Position numbers and translations under genes: made by a program. Shown here piece by piece: positions 29,376 to 39,969 of a DNA stretch of 64,000 nt. How positions within the stretch are numbered: the stretch's first letter is position 1; each line of letters opens with the position of its first letter. The stretch is from the NCBI RefSeq assembly GCF_002157875.1, contig NZ_CP021376.1, forward strand, positions 1,729,501-1,793,500, written 5' to 3'. The stretch comes from Oceanisphaera avium. GTDB taxonomy: Bacteria; Pseudomonadota; Gammaproteobacteria; Enterobacterales; Aeromonadaceae. Under the pieces are notes generated by a model that searched no databases, was not told the DNA's origin, and saw only the letters and a list, made by a program, of their open reading frames with translations.

Positions 29376-30081
29376 TTAAGCGGTAGGTTCCAATAACGCT
29401 GGTAAATTAATAAACTTCAATTCTATCCGCTTCTCATATATTTTTAGCATTTTTAATGTATCTATGTCGTACATTAACTTACCACCATGCTTTGCTACAT
29501 TACTCTGCGGTAAGAAGATATAATCACGAACATTCTTATCTAAACCCCACCATTTGCACACATAGATGTTTAAAAAAGAAACAACGGCCTGAATAGATAA
29601 TTCAGCCTCGCTTACAGACCAGCTTTCTATTTCTAAAGTTAAATTTTGAATAGGCTTATTTTTTGGAGAAACACTTTCTAACTCTTGATGATACCAAGCA
29701 TAATTCCCATCTTTTTTTCTGATTTATAAATTATTTTTTAGAGTAGACTTTAGAATGTACACTCTCATTTCTCAGCTGAATTAGTCGTTTTACAGATTGG
29801 TATTCTTTACATCCTTTATCTATTTTATTATCAGTATTATTAAGTAAAACCAACTCAAACTTTTCAAGAAGATGGTAGTCTTTTTCACTGACCTTCTCAT
29901 CTAATGCTTCAAGAATACTATTTGAAGCAGCCTCTAAACAATAAATACTTGTCAAGATAGAGGATGTAACAAGGCATCGCTTTAAAAAATTATCATCTGT
30001 GTGCTCAGCTTCATGCAATAAACGCATGGATTTACCGAGCAGACTAAAGAAACTATTTTTTACTTTCTCACCAGATTGCAT
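29376..30081 (-). pseudogene. Frameshifted gene with HEPN-type motif
   Basis: From ATG 30081 (AAGG and AGAG ahead) the minus strand encodes 116 residues ending at TAA 29731, and an open frame in another register runs on from about 29714 to the stop at 29376. One extra A in each of two poly-A runs (A6 near 29737, A7 near 29712-29718) would join them into a single 235-residue protein without stops. The first part is helical and holds R104-N-E-S-V-H109, the R-x4-6-H signature of HEPN RNases and related toxins. The gene is much more AT-rich than its neighbours. Either a decayed defence-type gene or two homopolymer sequencing errors. Confidence 0.6.
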
Positions 30082-30145
30082 GATCTCTGCCTTATATGGC
30101 GCTTAACAACTTATTAGTAAACTTACTCTTTTTTGTATTTGAGAT

Positions 30146-30170
30146 TACCTATTAAGTATTAAAATAGGTA
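30146..30170. repeat. 8-bp inverted repeat upstream of the HEPN-motif gene
   Basis: TACCTATT (30146-30153) pairs with AATAGGTA (30163-30170). It lies about 65 bases upstream of the broken gene's ATG and could be an operator. The rest of 30082-30370 is AT-rich with no supported gene. Confidence 0.35.
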
Positions 30171-30370
30171 CTTAATTATAAACGACTTTAGCATCAAAAC
30201 ATTGATCTACTTGGTAGAAAATCGTGTCTGCATACTTTCCTGTTTGTAGGATACATAAAGCCTGATCCGCCTCAAACCAGTGCATTTATAAATGCGACAA
30301 CCCACTAATACTGTAATAGAAAAGGCGTAGCTTTTTGGCCACACCTTAGTTTTAAGTAGTTAATTAACTA

Positions 30371-31891
30371 TTAAGACTCTTTAATTTCTGGCTTTAATTT
30401 TTTTGACGTTTCTGGATAAAGGAGATTAAGCGCTACCCCGCCACCATCCACCACCACGGCGGCGTGCTCGCGGGTGAGTAATCTGGGTTCAACTACGCCA
30501 CAAGAGTGGGCAATGGTTTCTACTTCATGCACTAAGTTATTGTGATAGCTGGCAATGCGGCCGGCTTTTACTTCAGGTACTAGCCCTTGCTGTAAGCGCG
30601 GGTTATGAGTAGTAATGCCGGTGGGGCAGGTATTTTTATTACACTGCAAGGCTTGAATACAACCTAAGCCAAACATAAAGCCGCGCGCCGAGACAATAAA
30701 GTCTGCGCCCATACACAGTGCAGCAGCAACATCGGTGGGGTTAATTAGTTTACCCGAGGCAATCACTCGAATGCGATCTCGTAAGCCGGATCGAATTAGC
30801 TGATTCACTAATAGCGGTAAGCTATCGCGCAGTGGCAAACCCACGCTGTCCATTAATGGCATAGGCGCGGCACCGGTGCCGCCATCGGCGCTATCTAGGG
30901 TAATGAAATCAGGCGCGCAATCTACGCCGCGCGCACTAATGCGTTCACAAAAATCACTTAACCACTCGGTGGTGCCGAGCACTAATTTGAAACCCACCGG
31001 TTTGCCGGTAACTTCACGCACATGGCCTATAAAGTCTAATAAGGAGTCGATACAGCGAATTTCTGGATGGCGGTTTGGGCTAATGGAAGCCACGCCTTCG
31101 GGGATGCCGCGCACCGCTGCAATTTCTGCGGTAACTTTTTCGGCCGGTAAAATGCCGCCCTTCCCTGGCTTAGCGCCTTGGGAGAGCTTAATTTCAAACA
31201 TTTTAACTTGCTCAATGTCACTAATGGCTTTGAGCTTTTCGTCATCTAGTTTGCCTTCATGATTACGCACGCCGTATTTAGCGGTGCCAATTTGAAAAAC
31301 CACATCACAGCCACCCTCAAGATGATACTCCGATAAGCCGCCCTCACCGGTATTCATCCAGCAACCGGCTTTAGCCGCCCCCATGCTTAAAGCACGGACT
31401 GCCGGCTTTGACAGCGCGCCAAAGCTCATGCCGGAGATATTAAAAAACGACGGTGCATCATAAGGCGTGCGGCAATTGGAGCCAATACGCAGCGGCTGGG
31501 TAGAAACGGCGTCTTCTTCTAAGGTAGGAAAGGGGCAGTTTAAAAAATAATAAGTGCCGGGCTTAGATAAGTCTCGAGTAGAGCCAAACGCTACGGTGTT
31601 ATTTACGTTTTTGGCCGCTCTATATACCCAAGAGCGCTGCGCGCGGTTAAAGGGCATTTCCTCCCGGTCCATGGCAAAGAAATATTGGCGAAAAAACTCC
31701 CCTAAGTGTTCAAACACATAACGAAAGCGGCCAATAATGGGATAGTTACGGCGAATACTGTGCACGGTTTGGCGCTTATCGGCACGATACATGCGCCAAC
31801 CCGTAATGGTAAGCCCCACTATGGTTAGCAGTAAGACGGTGCCCACTACCACAATAAAAATAACGGCGGCTTGAGTCCAAGTTTCATTCAT
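30371..31891 (-). CDS. FMN-binding glutamate synthase family protein, membrane anchored
   Basis: A stand-alone protein with the central FMN and synthase domain of GltB but no amidotransferase domain; the physiological reaction of these orphans is not established. 506 residues from ATG 31891 (a TTG five codons up is possible). Seen: one N-terminal membrane helix (about 8-30), FNISGMSFGALS, MNTGEGGLSEYHLEGG, LSQGAKPGKGG, the glycine-rich TLDSADGGTGAAP, and the cysteine cluster C-x5-C-x4-C (CIQALQCNKNTC) for a 3Fe-4S centre. Monocistronic. Confidence 0.88.
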   Translation of the reverse strand: MNETWTQAAVIFIVVVGTVLLLTIVGLTITGWRMYRADKRQTVHSIRRNYPIIGRFRYVFEHLGEFFRQYFFAMDREEMPFNRAQRSWVYRAAKNVNNTVAFGSTRDLSKPGTYYFLNCPFPTLEEDAVSTQPLRIGSNCRTPYDAPSFFNISGMSFGALSKPAVRALSMGAAKAGCWMNTGEGGLSEYHLEGGCDVVFQIGTAKYGVRNHEGKLDDEKLKAISDIEQVKMFEIKLSQGAKPGKGGILPAEKVTAEIAAVRGIPEGVASISPNRHPEIRCIDSLLDFIGHVREVTGKPVGFKLVLGTTEWLSDFCERISARGVDCAPDFITLDSADGGTGAAPMPLMDSVGLPLRDSLPLLVNQLIRSGLRDRIRVIASGKLINPTDVAAALCMGADFIVSARGFMFGLGCIQALQCNKNTCPTGITTHNPRLQQGLVPEVKAGRIASYHNNLVHEVETIAHSCGVVEPRLLTREHAAVVVDGGGVALNLLYPETSKKLKPEIKES

Positions 31892-32058
31892 AAAATAGCG
31901 ATCCAATAGGAGTGACTGGCGTATGCTAACGTGAAGCTTTAGCTAACAGCAACCGCTGTTAAATAAGTTGCAGGCGCCCTCACTGATTGGCCTACCTATT
32001 TAGTAAAGCTGCTAAGTTATAAGCGCTCATACCTAAATAGTGCGCGCTATGAGCAGCA

Positions 32059-32090
32059 TAAAAAAGGCGTGAGGATTTATCCTCACGCCT
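32059..32090 (-). terminator. Rho-independent terminator after lysS
   Basis: Perfect 11-bp stem (32090-32080 with 32075-32065) followed on the minus strand by a run of six T, 48 bases past the lysS stop. Confidence 0.88.
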
Positions 32091-32137
32091 ACTCTTTATT
32101 GTTTATTCTTGTTGCGGCACTTTCTCTGTGAAAAAGC

Positions 32138-33625
32138 CTACTTTGCGCTAGGGCGCAGTGTAGGGAATAAGATCACATCGCGAATAGTGTGCGAGTTGGT
32201 TAACAACATCACTAAACGGTCGATCCCTATGCCTTGGCCGGCGGTGGGGGGCAAGCCGTGCTCTAACGCCACTACATAGTCTTCATCGAAGAACATGGCT
32301 TCATCGTCACCGGCTTCTTTTTGGTTGACTTGATCTAAGAAGCGCTGCGCCTGATCTTCGGCGTCGTTTAACTCGGCAAAGCCGTTGGCAATTTCACGAC
32401 CGCCGATAAAGAACTCAAAGCGCTCGGTTATGCTGGGATCCTTATCATCACGGCGCGCCAGCGGTGACACTTCAGCCGGATACTCGGTAATAAAGGTCGG
32501 CTGAATTAAGCGATGCTCAACGGTTTCTTCAAAGATCTCGGTGATCACTCGGCCTAAGCCCCAGCTCTTTTCCGTTTTAATCTTCAAGTCTTTAGCGATC
32601 TCAAGCGCACTGTCTAAGGTGCTTAACTGCTCGGCGGTCACTTGTGGATTAAATTCCAGAATCGAGTTCTTCATGCTTAAACGTGCAAAAGGCTGACCAA
32701 ACTCAAAGGTCTCTTCACCGTATTGCACGGTAGAGCTGCCCAGCACTTCGGTAGTCACGGTGCGTAGCATGTCCTCGGTGAAGTCCATTAAATCTTGGTA
32801 GTTAGCATAAGCCCAGTAAAATTCCATCATGGTAAATTCTGGGTTATGACGCGGCGATAAGCCTTCGTTACGAAAGTTACGGTTAATTTCGAATACTTTC
32901 TCAAAGCCGCCCACCACCAAGCGCTTTAAATACAGCTCGGGCGCAATACGCAAATACATGTCCATGTCCAGCGCATTGTGATGAGTGATAAACGGGCGAG
33001 CCGAGGCGCCGCCTGGGATCACTTGCATCATGGGTGTTTCTACTTCCATAAAGTCGTGATCATTCATAAATTTACGAATGGCCGCCACCACTTGTGAGCG
33101 CACTCTAAAGGTGGTGCGCGACTCATCATTAGTGATCAAGTCTAAATAGCGCTGGCGATAGCGAGTTTCTTGATCCGATAAGCCGTGAAATTTCTCAGGC
33201 AAGGGGCGCAGCGCTTTAGTTAGCAATTGGAAGTTATCCATGCTCACGTATAAGTCGCCTTTGCCAGATTTATGCAAAATACCGGTCACACCGATAATAT
33301 CGCCAATATCTAGGCCGACGTATTTATCTTTAATAATGGCTTGCGCGTCTTTAGTGGTGTAAGCCTGAATACGACCGCTTACATCTTGCAGCACCAAAAA
33401 CGGGCCGCGCTTGGCCATAATGCGCCCCGCCACCGATACGGTTTTATTCAGCTCAACGAGTGCTTCTTTATCAAGCTCACCAAATTCGGCTTGCAGATCG
33501 ACGCTTAAGTGCTCGCGATGAAAGTTATTAGGGTGGCCATTGGCCGGACAATCTTTGCGAATGTGATCAAGCTTGGCACGGCGCTCGGCGATCAGCTTAT
33601 TTTCGTCTTGTACTTGCTCTGTCAT
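32138..33625 (-). CDS. lysS: Lysyl-tRNA synthetase, class II
   Basis: LysS charges tRNA-Lys in the cytoplasm. 495 residues (E. coli 505). Seen: N-terminal OB-fold anticodon domain ([19 protein letters not shown]), class II motif 2 ([23 protein letters not shown]) and motif 3 ([11 protein letters not shown]). ATG 33625 gives the usual [10 protein letters not shown]; the frame is open 17 codons upstream into the prfB end. It follows prfB by 22 bases, the conserved prfB-lysS operon. Confidence 0.97.
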   Translation of the reverse strand: MTEQVQDENKLIAERRAKLDHIRKDCPANGHPNNFHREHLSVDLQAEFGELDKEALVELNKTVSVAGRIMAKRGPFLVLQDVSGRIQAYTTKDAQAIIKDKYVGLDIGDIIGVTGILHKSGKGDLYVSMDNFQLLTKALRPLPEKFHGLSDQETRYRQRYLDLITNDESRTTFRVRSQVVAAIRKFMNDHDFMEVETPMMQVIPGGASARPFITHHNALDMDMYLRIAPELYLKRLVVGGFEKVFEINRNFRNEGLSPRHNPEFTMMEFYWAYANYQDLMDFTEDMLRTVTTEVLGSSTVQYGEETFEFGQPFARLSMKNSILEFNPQVTAEQLSTLDSALEIAKDLKIKTEKSWGLGRVITEIFEETVEHRLIQPTFITEYPAEVSPLARRDDKDPSITERFEFFIGGREIANGFAELNDAEDQAQRFLDQVNQKEAGDDEAMFFDEDYVVALEHGLPPTAGQGIGIDRLVMLLTNSHTIRDVILFPTLRPSAK

Positions 33626-33647
33626 GATTTGCCTTAATAAAAACTGA

Positions 33648-34746
33648 TTAAAGTCCAGACTTGAGGCTGGCCTCAATAAATTTGTCTAAACTACCGTCGA
33701 GTACGGCTTGCGTGTTACTGGTTTCAACGCCAGTGCGTAAGTCTTTAATGCGCGAGTCGTCCAACACATAAGAGCGGATCTGACTGCCCCAGCCAATGTC
33801 AGACTTGCTGTCTTCCATGGCCTGTTTTTCTGCATTTTGTTTTTGTAGCTCATATTCATAGAGCTTGGCTTTCAGCTGTTTCATCGCCTGATCGCGGTTT
33901 TTATGCTGAGAGCGGTCATTTTGACACTGCACCACTATGCCCGTGGGCTCGTGGGTTAAGCGCACCGCGGAGTCGGTGCGGTTAACGTGCTGACCACCGG
34001 CACCCGAGGCGCGGTAGGTATCGGTGCGAATATCAGACGGATTAATATCGATTTGAATATTGTCATCAATCTCTGGATAAACGAAGGCCGAGCAAAATGA
34101 GGTGTGACGCCGTCCACCCGAGTCAAAGGGCGATTTGCGCACTAGACGGTGCACGCCAGACTCGGTGCGAAGCCAGCCGAAGGCATAGTCGCCGCTAAAT
34201 TTCACGGTAGCGGATTTAACGCCAGCCACATCGCCATCGGAGAGTTCAATAATTTCGGTTTTAAAGCCGCGCGACTCGCCCCAGCGTAAATACATGCGCA
34301 GCACCATGCTGCACCAATCTTGGGCCTCGGTACCGCCCGAGCCAGATTGTAGGTCTAGGTAGCAATCGTTGCTGTCGTGATCGCCAGAAAACATGCGATG
34401 AAACTCAAGATCAATCAGCTTTTTATCTAGCAGCTCTACATCGGCTTGGGCTTCTTCAAAGGTTTCTTCGTCGTCTTCTTCTTGCGCCAGCTCAACCAGC
34501 TCGGCGATATCGACGATGCCGCGGTCTAACTCATCGAGGGTTTCAACCACGGTTTCCAGTGCGGATCTTTCTTTACCCAGTGCTTGGGCACGCTCGGGCT
34601 GATTCCATACATCCGGCTGTTCTAGCTCGGCGTTTACCTCTTCTAGACGCTCTTTTTTAGCGTCATAGTCAAAGGTACCCCCTAAGAAGCTGGGTCCGTT
34701 CGGACAGCTCCTTAAGTTTATTATTCACAGGGTTAACTTCTAACAT
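33648..34746 (-). CDS. prfB: Peptide chain release factor 2, with programmed +1 frameshift
   Basis: RF2 ends translation at UGA and UAA. A 25-codon first frame from ATG 34746 runs to an in-frame TGA (34671-34669); a +1 shift there joins it to the main frame, giving 365 residues, the E. coli length. Seen: the stop-codon recognition tripeptide SPF in [11 protein letters not shown], and the catalytic GGQ in [15 protein letters not shown]. Annotating only from the internal GTG at 34550 would lose 65 residues. Operon with lysS. Confidence 0.96.
34669..34683 (-). promoter_or_regulatory. prfB autoregulatory frameshift site
   Basis: Minus strand reads AGG GGG TAC CTT TGA followed by C: a Shine-Dalgarno-like AGGGGG, a slippery CTT and a UGA stop. 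Low RF2 slows termination at this UGA, allowing a +1 slip onto TTT/GAC, so RF2 controls its own synthesis. Same layout as E. coli with TAC in place of TAT. Confidence 0.93.
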
Positions 34747-34978
34747 GGGTCTAATGACTCTCTCTTGAACTGAGTGATAGCACGGGTGATTAAACGGTGC
34801 AGGTGGCGTTTGCCACATCAGGGGCTAATTCTACCGAAAGCTGACCATAAACGCAGCAGCCATTGCGAGATTTGTCACTGGTCACACTATTAACGTATGT
34901 TTATCTTATTTTTAACTTTAATTTAAATATTTGGCATAAGATACGGCTATAACACCGCCCTTGATGTGAAGATAAAAT

Positions 34979-36862
34979 ATGAATAACTTAAAATTAAAAC
35001 ATAAGATTTTGCTGAGTTTTATTATCGCCATCACTATCACGGTGGCGGCGTTAAGTACCATTAGCTTTATGAACTTAAAAGCCCAACTTTATGAAGATAG
35101 CGAAACTTTAGTGGCTAACTTAAGTTTGCGTGAAGCAGAAAAAGTATCTTACTGGTTTGAAATTCGCGAACGCATGCTGATTGCTGCAGGCAAACAAGTG
35201 GCACAGAGTCCAAGCGCGGCACTGACTCAAGCAGAAGAAAGCGGTCATTTTGCCGTTACCTACTTTAGTAATACTCAAGGTCAAACTCAGTACAGTATCT
35301 CCATTAGTGAAGATGCAGGTTATGACCCCCGTACTCGCCCTTGGTATCAGCAAGCCACGCAAAAAAATGGCCCTATCATTACCTCGCCCTACGAAGATGC
35401 TTCCGATCTTGGCACTGTGGTGTCCCTCGCTACGCCCGTTAAGCAAAATGGTCGCCTAATAGGGGTAATGGCCGGTGACGTGACCATTAGTAAGCTGATT
35501 CAAGACATTAATGATATTCAGCTTCCCGCTCAAGGTTACGCTATGATGCTAAGCCGTGATGGCACCGTTATCGCCTATCACGATGAAGCCCTTATTTTGC
35601 AGCCTGCCAGTAAAATCGATAGCGATATTAACGTCGCTAATCAAGAGCAATGGCTTAAAAGTGATGCGCTGCATCAGGTACAGCTAGGTGATAAAGATAA
35701 ATTAGTTTATAGCCAAGCCATTCCTAATACTGATTGGCAGTTACTGATGGTGCTCGACAAAAATGCCCTAGAAGCACCGCTTACGCCTCTCTTATTACAG
35801 CAATTAGGCATTGCCACCCTAGTGGTGGTGGTCGCAGTGATATTAATTAGCTTATTAGTGCAATGGCTATTAGCGCCTTTATTACGGGTCTCTCATGCCT
35901 TAGAGCAAATTGCCAGCGGTAAAGGGGATTTGACGCGTCGTATTGATATTCAAAGCCAAGATGAAGTGGGTATGCTCGCCACTAACTTTAACCGCTTTGT
36001 AGCCAGTCAAGCCGAGCTGATTGGTCAAATTCGCAGCCAAGCCCAGTATTTAGGAAATGCTGCTGAGCAAGCCTCGGCGCGGGCTAATCAAACCGTGACC
36101 GACTTAGGCCGCCAGCAACAAGAAGTGACTATGGTGGCCACCGCTGTGACCGAGATGGCTTCGGCTACGCAAGAGATCGCTAATAACGCCGAGCAAACCG
36201 CCGCCGCGGCTCAGCAATCCAGTAACAATACTGCTCAAGGTAAACAGCAGGTCAATAAAACCCGTGACTCTATCCAATTACTGTCTTTAGAAATGGTGCA
36301 CGCTTCTGAGGTGATTGAGCGCCTTAATTTACATGCACAAAATATCTCTAGCGTGTTATCCACCATTCAAGGCATCGCCGAGCAAACCAACCTGTTAGCG
36401 CTGAACGCCGCCATCGAAGCGGCGCGAGCCGGCGAGCAGGGTCGCGGTTTTGCGGTGGTGGCCGATGAGGTGCGGGTATTATCGCAGCGTACTCATGCGT
36501 CTACCGAGGAGATCCAAGTCACCATTTCTACTTTACAAAGTGCCACTAAAGAAGCGGTACAGTTAATGGATACCAGTCGTAATTTAGCCGAGCTGAGTGT
36601 CGAAGATGCCGAAGCTGCCGCCGTGGTACTTACCGAAATCACCAGCTCAGTGGCGCTCATCTCCGATATGGCCAGCCAAATTGCCACTGCCGCCGAAGAA
36701 CAAAGCCAAGTGACCGGTGAAATTACCCAAAACACCACCACCATTAAAGACGTGGCCGATGAATTAGCCGAAGACGCCAATAACTCACTCACCCAATCTA
36801 AAGGCTTATATGAGCAAGCCGGAAAATTAAATAACTTAGTGAGTGCTTTTATTCTTAAATAA
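34979..36862 (+). CDS. Methyl-accepting chemotaxis protein with dCache sensor
   Basis: A membrane chemoreceptor. 627 residues: helix 1 (about 10-30), a periplasmic double-Cache domain (about 35-270; [12 protein letters not shown] is the typical Cache motif, which often binds amino acids or organic acids), helix 2 (about 275-300), HAMP ([15 protein letters not shown]), then a long coiled-coil signalling domain with the hairpin tip [32 protein letters not shown]. No C-terminal CheR-docking pentapeptide. Ligand unknown. It interrupts the usual recJ-prfB linkage. Confidence 0.95.
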   Translation: MNNLKLKHKILLSFIIAITITVAALSTISFMNLKAQLYEDSETLVANLSLREAEKVSYWFEIRERMLIAAGKQVAQSPSAALTQAEESGHFAVTYFSNTQGQTQYSISISEDAGYDPRTRPWYQQATQKNGPIITSPYEDASDLGTVVSLATPVKQNGRLIGVMAGDVTISKLIQDINDIQLPAQGYAMMLSRDGTVIAYHDEALILQPASKIDSDINVANQEQWLKSDALHQVQLGDKDKLVYSQAIPNTDWQLLMVLDKNALEAPLTPLLLQQLGIATLVVVVAVILISLLVQWLLAPLLRVSHALEQIASGKGDLTRRIDIQSQDEVGMLATNFNRFVASQAELIGQIRSQAQYLGNAAEQASARANQTVTDLGRQQQEVTMVATAVTEMASATQEIANNAEQTAAAAQQSSNNTAQGKQQVNKTRDSIQLLSLEMVHASEVIERLNLHAQNISSVLSTIQGIAEQTNLLALNAAIEAARAGEQGRGFAVVADEVRVLSQRTHASTEEIQVTISTLQSATKEAVQLMDTSRNLAELSVEDAEAAAVVLTEITSSVALISDMASQIATAAEEQSQVTGEITQNTTTIKDVADELAEDANNSLTQSKGLYEQAGKLNNLVSAFILK

Positions 36863-36884
36863 GTAGTCACAGTGCTTAAATAGC

Positions 36885-36911
36885 AAAAGGGAGCGCTAAC
36901 GCTCCCTTTTT
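36885..36911 (+). terminator. Rho-independent terminator of the chemoreceptor gene
   Basis: Perfect 10-bp stem AAAAGGGAGC/GCTCCCTTTT (36885-36894, 36901-36910) with a T-run, 22 bases after the stop. Confidence 0.85.
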
Positions 36912-36967
36912 AAAGAGGGTATTAATGCCTGTGGATCAAGGCTTAGGTGGGGAGCAAGTACTGATCC

Positions 36968-37129
36968 CTAACATAGAATAAACGGGGAAAACCCCAGCAC
37001 GGCCGTAGTTAAGAGCAACACGCCCAGCCAGCCCCACGCACTGTGTGGCCCCACAAAAACCAGTGCAATTAACACTATACCGACTAGGGCTCGCACGCTC
37101 CTATCTAATTTGCCCATATTACATCTCAT
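36968..37129 (-). CDS. DUF2892 small membrane protein
   Basis: A 53-residue frame from ATG 37129 with GGAG eight bases upstream. Seen: the family start MRCNMGKLDRSVRALVG, a first hydrophobic helix (about 14-28), the family's WGWLG turn and a second helix, then FSPF near the C-terminus. DUF2892 (YgaP-like transmembrane) proteins often accompany rhodanese or sulfide genes; none is seen here. Easily missed because of its size. Function unknown. Confidence 0.82.
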   Translation of the reverse strand: MRCNMGKLDRSVRALVGIVLIALVFVGPHSAWGWLGVLLLTTAVLGFSPFILC

Positions 37130-37239
37130 CTGTCTTCTCCCTAAGCCCAGATCAATAAGTGTACGCTAGCCTAAGCTTGCCTTGAGCTTAGGTCATAAAA
37201 TCTCGCACAATAATTAAATCTAAAAAAATTGCACTCTCA

Positions 37240-37263
37240 ATGGCCTTTGTTGTAAAAGGCCAT
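37240..37263. repeat. Perfect 9-bp hairpin after recJ
   Basis: ATGGCCTTT (37240-37248) pairs with AAAGGCCAT (37255-37263), loop GTTGTA. It lies 115 bases past the recJ stop; a T-rich run follows only about 10 bases later on the minus strand, so it may be a weak terminator for recJ. Confidence 0.45.
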
Positions 37264-37378
37264 AGTAATAATTAATAACAGTGCAGCGCTAGGGGCATAC
37301 TACAGGCTAAAACATAATGATGTTGAACTATCATTTAAAATAAGCGCGGCGAAATTATGCTATTGATTTTGTTTATTA

Positions 37379-39109
37379 TTATAGCGGCGCTATATTGTCA
37401 ACAATGAGTTGCAGCGATTGTTTACCCTGCCACTCATTAATATCTAACTTATATACGAGCTGCACTTTATTGATAGCCGCATTAGGCCAGACACTTAAGT
37501 CCACATTAAAGGCAATAGCATCAATGAGGCTGCGACCTTCATCAATGCTCACCACTAATTTTAAATGCTTTTCACCCACTAAACGCTGTTTAATAATTCT
37601 AAACTCGCCATCAAATAAGGGCTCAGGAAATGACTGTCCCCAAGGACCAGCGGCGCGCACTTGCTCCGCTAACGGCAAGATGAGCTCTTCGCTCGCAAGG
37701 TCACCATCCGTTACAATTTCACCAGCTAATAACTCGGCGCTCACCCAAGTCGCCGCCACTCGCTCAAAGGCGGCTTTAAAGGGAGCCAGTGCCGATTTTC
37801 TTAAAGATAAGCCGGCCGCCATGGCGTGACCACCAAATTTATCAATGACTCCAGGCTGTTGGCGGTCTATCTCTTCTAGTAAATCCCGCAAATGCACGCC
37901 AGGAATGGAGCGGCCCGAGCCTTTAAGTTCATCTTCTCCCGCTTCAGCAAAGGCAATGACCGGTCTGTGATAGCGCTCTTTAATACGCGAGGCCACCAAG
38001 CCCACCACGCCTTGGTGCCAGTCATCTTGATGCAGCACTAAGCCATGAGGTAACTCACCTTGGCTAATATTAACTTTAGTGAGGCTGGCCAGCGCTTCAT
38101 GCTGCATGCTGGCTTCAATGGCTTTACGCTCACGGTTAAGCTCATCCATCATGGCAGCAAGCTTTCGTGCTTCATCTAAATTTTCACTGAGTAAACAAGC
38201 CACACCCATCGACATATCATCAAGGCGCCCTACTGCATTTAAGCGTGGCCCCAGCGCAAAGCCAAGATCACTGGCCACTAAGCGCGATGGATTACGCTGG
38301 GAAATATCGATCAGCGCCTGAATACCCGGCCGTACCCGACCGGCGCGCATGCGCTGTAAGCCCTGATGCACTAATACCCGATTATTGCCATCAAGCGCCA
38401 CCACATCGGCGACCGTACCCAGTGCCACGAGATCTAAGTATTCACCCATATTAGGTGCAGTAATACCTAAACGCTGAAACCAGCCTTGCTCGGTGAGAGC
38501 GGCGCGCAGTGCTAATAATAAATAAAAGGCCACGCCCACCCCTGCCAAGTTTTTAGAAGGAAACGCACAGCCTTCTTGATTAGGGTTAACAATGGCTGCT
38601 GCATCGGGCAGCTCATTACCTGGCAAGTGATGATCGGTCACTATTACCTGCATACCTTTTGCATTTGCTGCGGCAACTCCACTTACACTGGAAATGCCAT
38701 TGTCGACGGTGATCAACAGCTCACCGCCCATGCGCGCCACTTCTTCGACGACCTGCGGGCTTAAGCCATAGCCATAATCGAAGCGATTAGGCACCAAATA
38801 TTGCACTTGCCTCGCGCCCATGGCGCGCAAGCCATGCACCATAAGAGCCGAACTAGTAGCACCATCACAGTCAAAATCGCCCACTATTACTATGCTGCGC
38901 TGAGCCTCTAAACCTTGCACCAACACCTTGACCGCCTCAGCCATGCCTTTAAATTCTGGCTTAAGTAAGTTAGCAGCACTTAAATTAAGTTGCTCAGGGC
39001 TGACCACGCCACGACTGGCATAAAGGCGCTGAATAAGTGCGGGTAAGCTATCTGGCAATTGATGAGCAAGGCTTTGGCGGCGGCGAATATTAAGGCGTGA
39101 TGACGTCAT
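37379..39109 (-). CDS. recJ: Single-strand-specific 5'-3' exonuclease RecJ
   Basis: RecJ degrades single-stranded DNA 5' to 3' in RecF-pathway recombination and mismatch repair. 576 residues (E. coli 577). Seen: DHH-phosphoesterase motifs VGDFDCDGATSSALM, LLITVDNGISS, VIVTDHHLPG and ALGTVADVVALDGNNR, the GRLDDMS stretch, and the DHHA1 domain KGSGRSIPGVHL plus GGHAMAAGLS. I start at ATG 39109 (MTSSRLNIRRR); a GTG six codons up is open. Usually preceded by dsbC, which is missing here. Confidence 0.96.
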   Translation of the reverse strand: MTSSRLNIRRRQSLAHQLPDSLPALIQRLYASRGVVSPEQLNLSAANLLKPEFKGMAEAVKVLVQGLEAQRSIVIVGDFDCDGATSSALMVHGLRAMGARQVQYLVPNRFDYGYGLSPQVVEEVARMGGELLITVDNGISSVSGVAAANAKGMQVIVTDHHLPGNELPDAAAIVNPNQEGCAFPSKNLAGVGVAFYLLLALRAALTEQGWFQRLGITAPNMGEYLDLVALGTVADVVALDGNNRVLVHQGLQRMRAGRVRPGIQALIDISQRNPSRLVASDLGFALGPRLNAVGRLDDMSMGVACLLSENLDEARKLAAMMDELNRERKAIEASMQHEALASLTKVNISQGELPHGLVLHQDDWHQGVVGLVASRIKERYHRPVIAFAEAGEDELKGSGRSIPGVHLRDLLEEIDRQQPGVIDKFGGHAMAAGLSLRKSALAPFKAAFERVAATWVSAELLAGEIVTDGDLASEELILPLAEQVRAAGPWGQSFPEPLFDGEFRIIKQRLVGEKHLKLVVSIDEGRSLIDAIAFNVDLSVWPNAAINKVQLVYKLDINEWQGKQSLQLIVDNIAPL

Positions 39110-39969
39110 AGGAGGATCTATAAACACTGGTTATATAAACAGGAAAGTAACACTACCCCCAGCTCCGCCATTTTGCAATTAAGCTTGGCGCAGTGGTGAG
39201 TGAATGGTGAGGGGTAAAGAACACGAAACCAGTCAAGGTATATCTGTACCGAAACTCGCGCTATTTTTCCGTGTTTTTGTCTGCTTCTCGTAATAAAGAA
39301 GTGTGGCGAACAATCTTTAGTCGTTAAACACCGACCTCGAGATCCTGACTTTCGACACATGACGGCAAAATAAACACCGCCTATGCTGTCATACCAGGCT
39401 CGCCCCGGTATCTCGTTCTGATCTCTTAAAATCTAAACTGGGATCCTGATTTTCGGCACATGACGTGACACAGCAGAGAGAAGTGATCAGGGACTGGGGA
39501 ATCGTTAAAACCAACGCTCGAGGCTCGGTGCTGTTCTTAATTATTGGCCGTCATACCGGTACCGGGGCGTAGCTCGGCATGACGTAGCCCCGGTATCTCG
39601 CTCTTAGTTTTGAAAACCTAAACCGAGATCCTGAAGCAAGTTCAGGATGACGGCATAAAGACCAACACCGATTTTTGTTAGCTTGGTGCTCGGCGCTGCC
39701 TTCTCTTTTCAGATCTAATCACTATTTTTCCGTGGATTCCGTGGCAGATTAGTCTTTAGTCTTTAAACCTAAAACGAGATCCTGAAACGAGTTCAGGATG
39801 ACGGCATAAAGACCAACACCGATTTTTGTTTAGCTTGGTGCCGGGCGCTTGGTGCTCGGCGCTGACTTCCACTTTCAGATTTAATCTCTATTTTTCCGTG
39901 TTCTTCCGTGTATTCCGTGGCAAAAGATCTTTTAGTATTTAGCTTGGTGCTGGGCGCTTGGCGCTGCGG
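39110..39969. repeat. Repeat-filled non-coding tract between xerD and recJ
   Basis: No gene is supported in these 860 bases. Two imperfect direct repeats, 39614-39746 and 39765-39922, share long nearly identical stretches, each with a GATCCTGAA...TTCAGGATGACG palindrome; earlier relatives (about 39340-39470 and 39550-39600) carry CCGGTATCTCG and GATCCTGA..TTTC variants, and motifs like TTCCGTG and GCTTGGTGCTCGGCGCT recur up to the xerD end. The elements look like dispersed, possibly mobile, palindromic repeats that replaced dsbC. Confidence 0.75.

Noticed and set aside
35120..35446. 108-codon minus-strand frame opposite the chemoreceptor
   Set aside because: Antisense to the Cache domain coding region; no start context or family.
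39118..39360. 80-codon minus-strand frame between recJ and xerD, considered as a dsbC remnant
   Set aside because: Its translation has no thioredoxin CxxC or DsbC pattern and is built from the repeat sequence itself.
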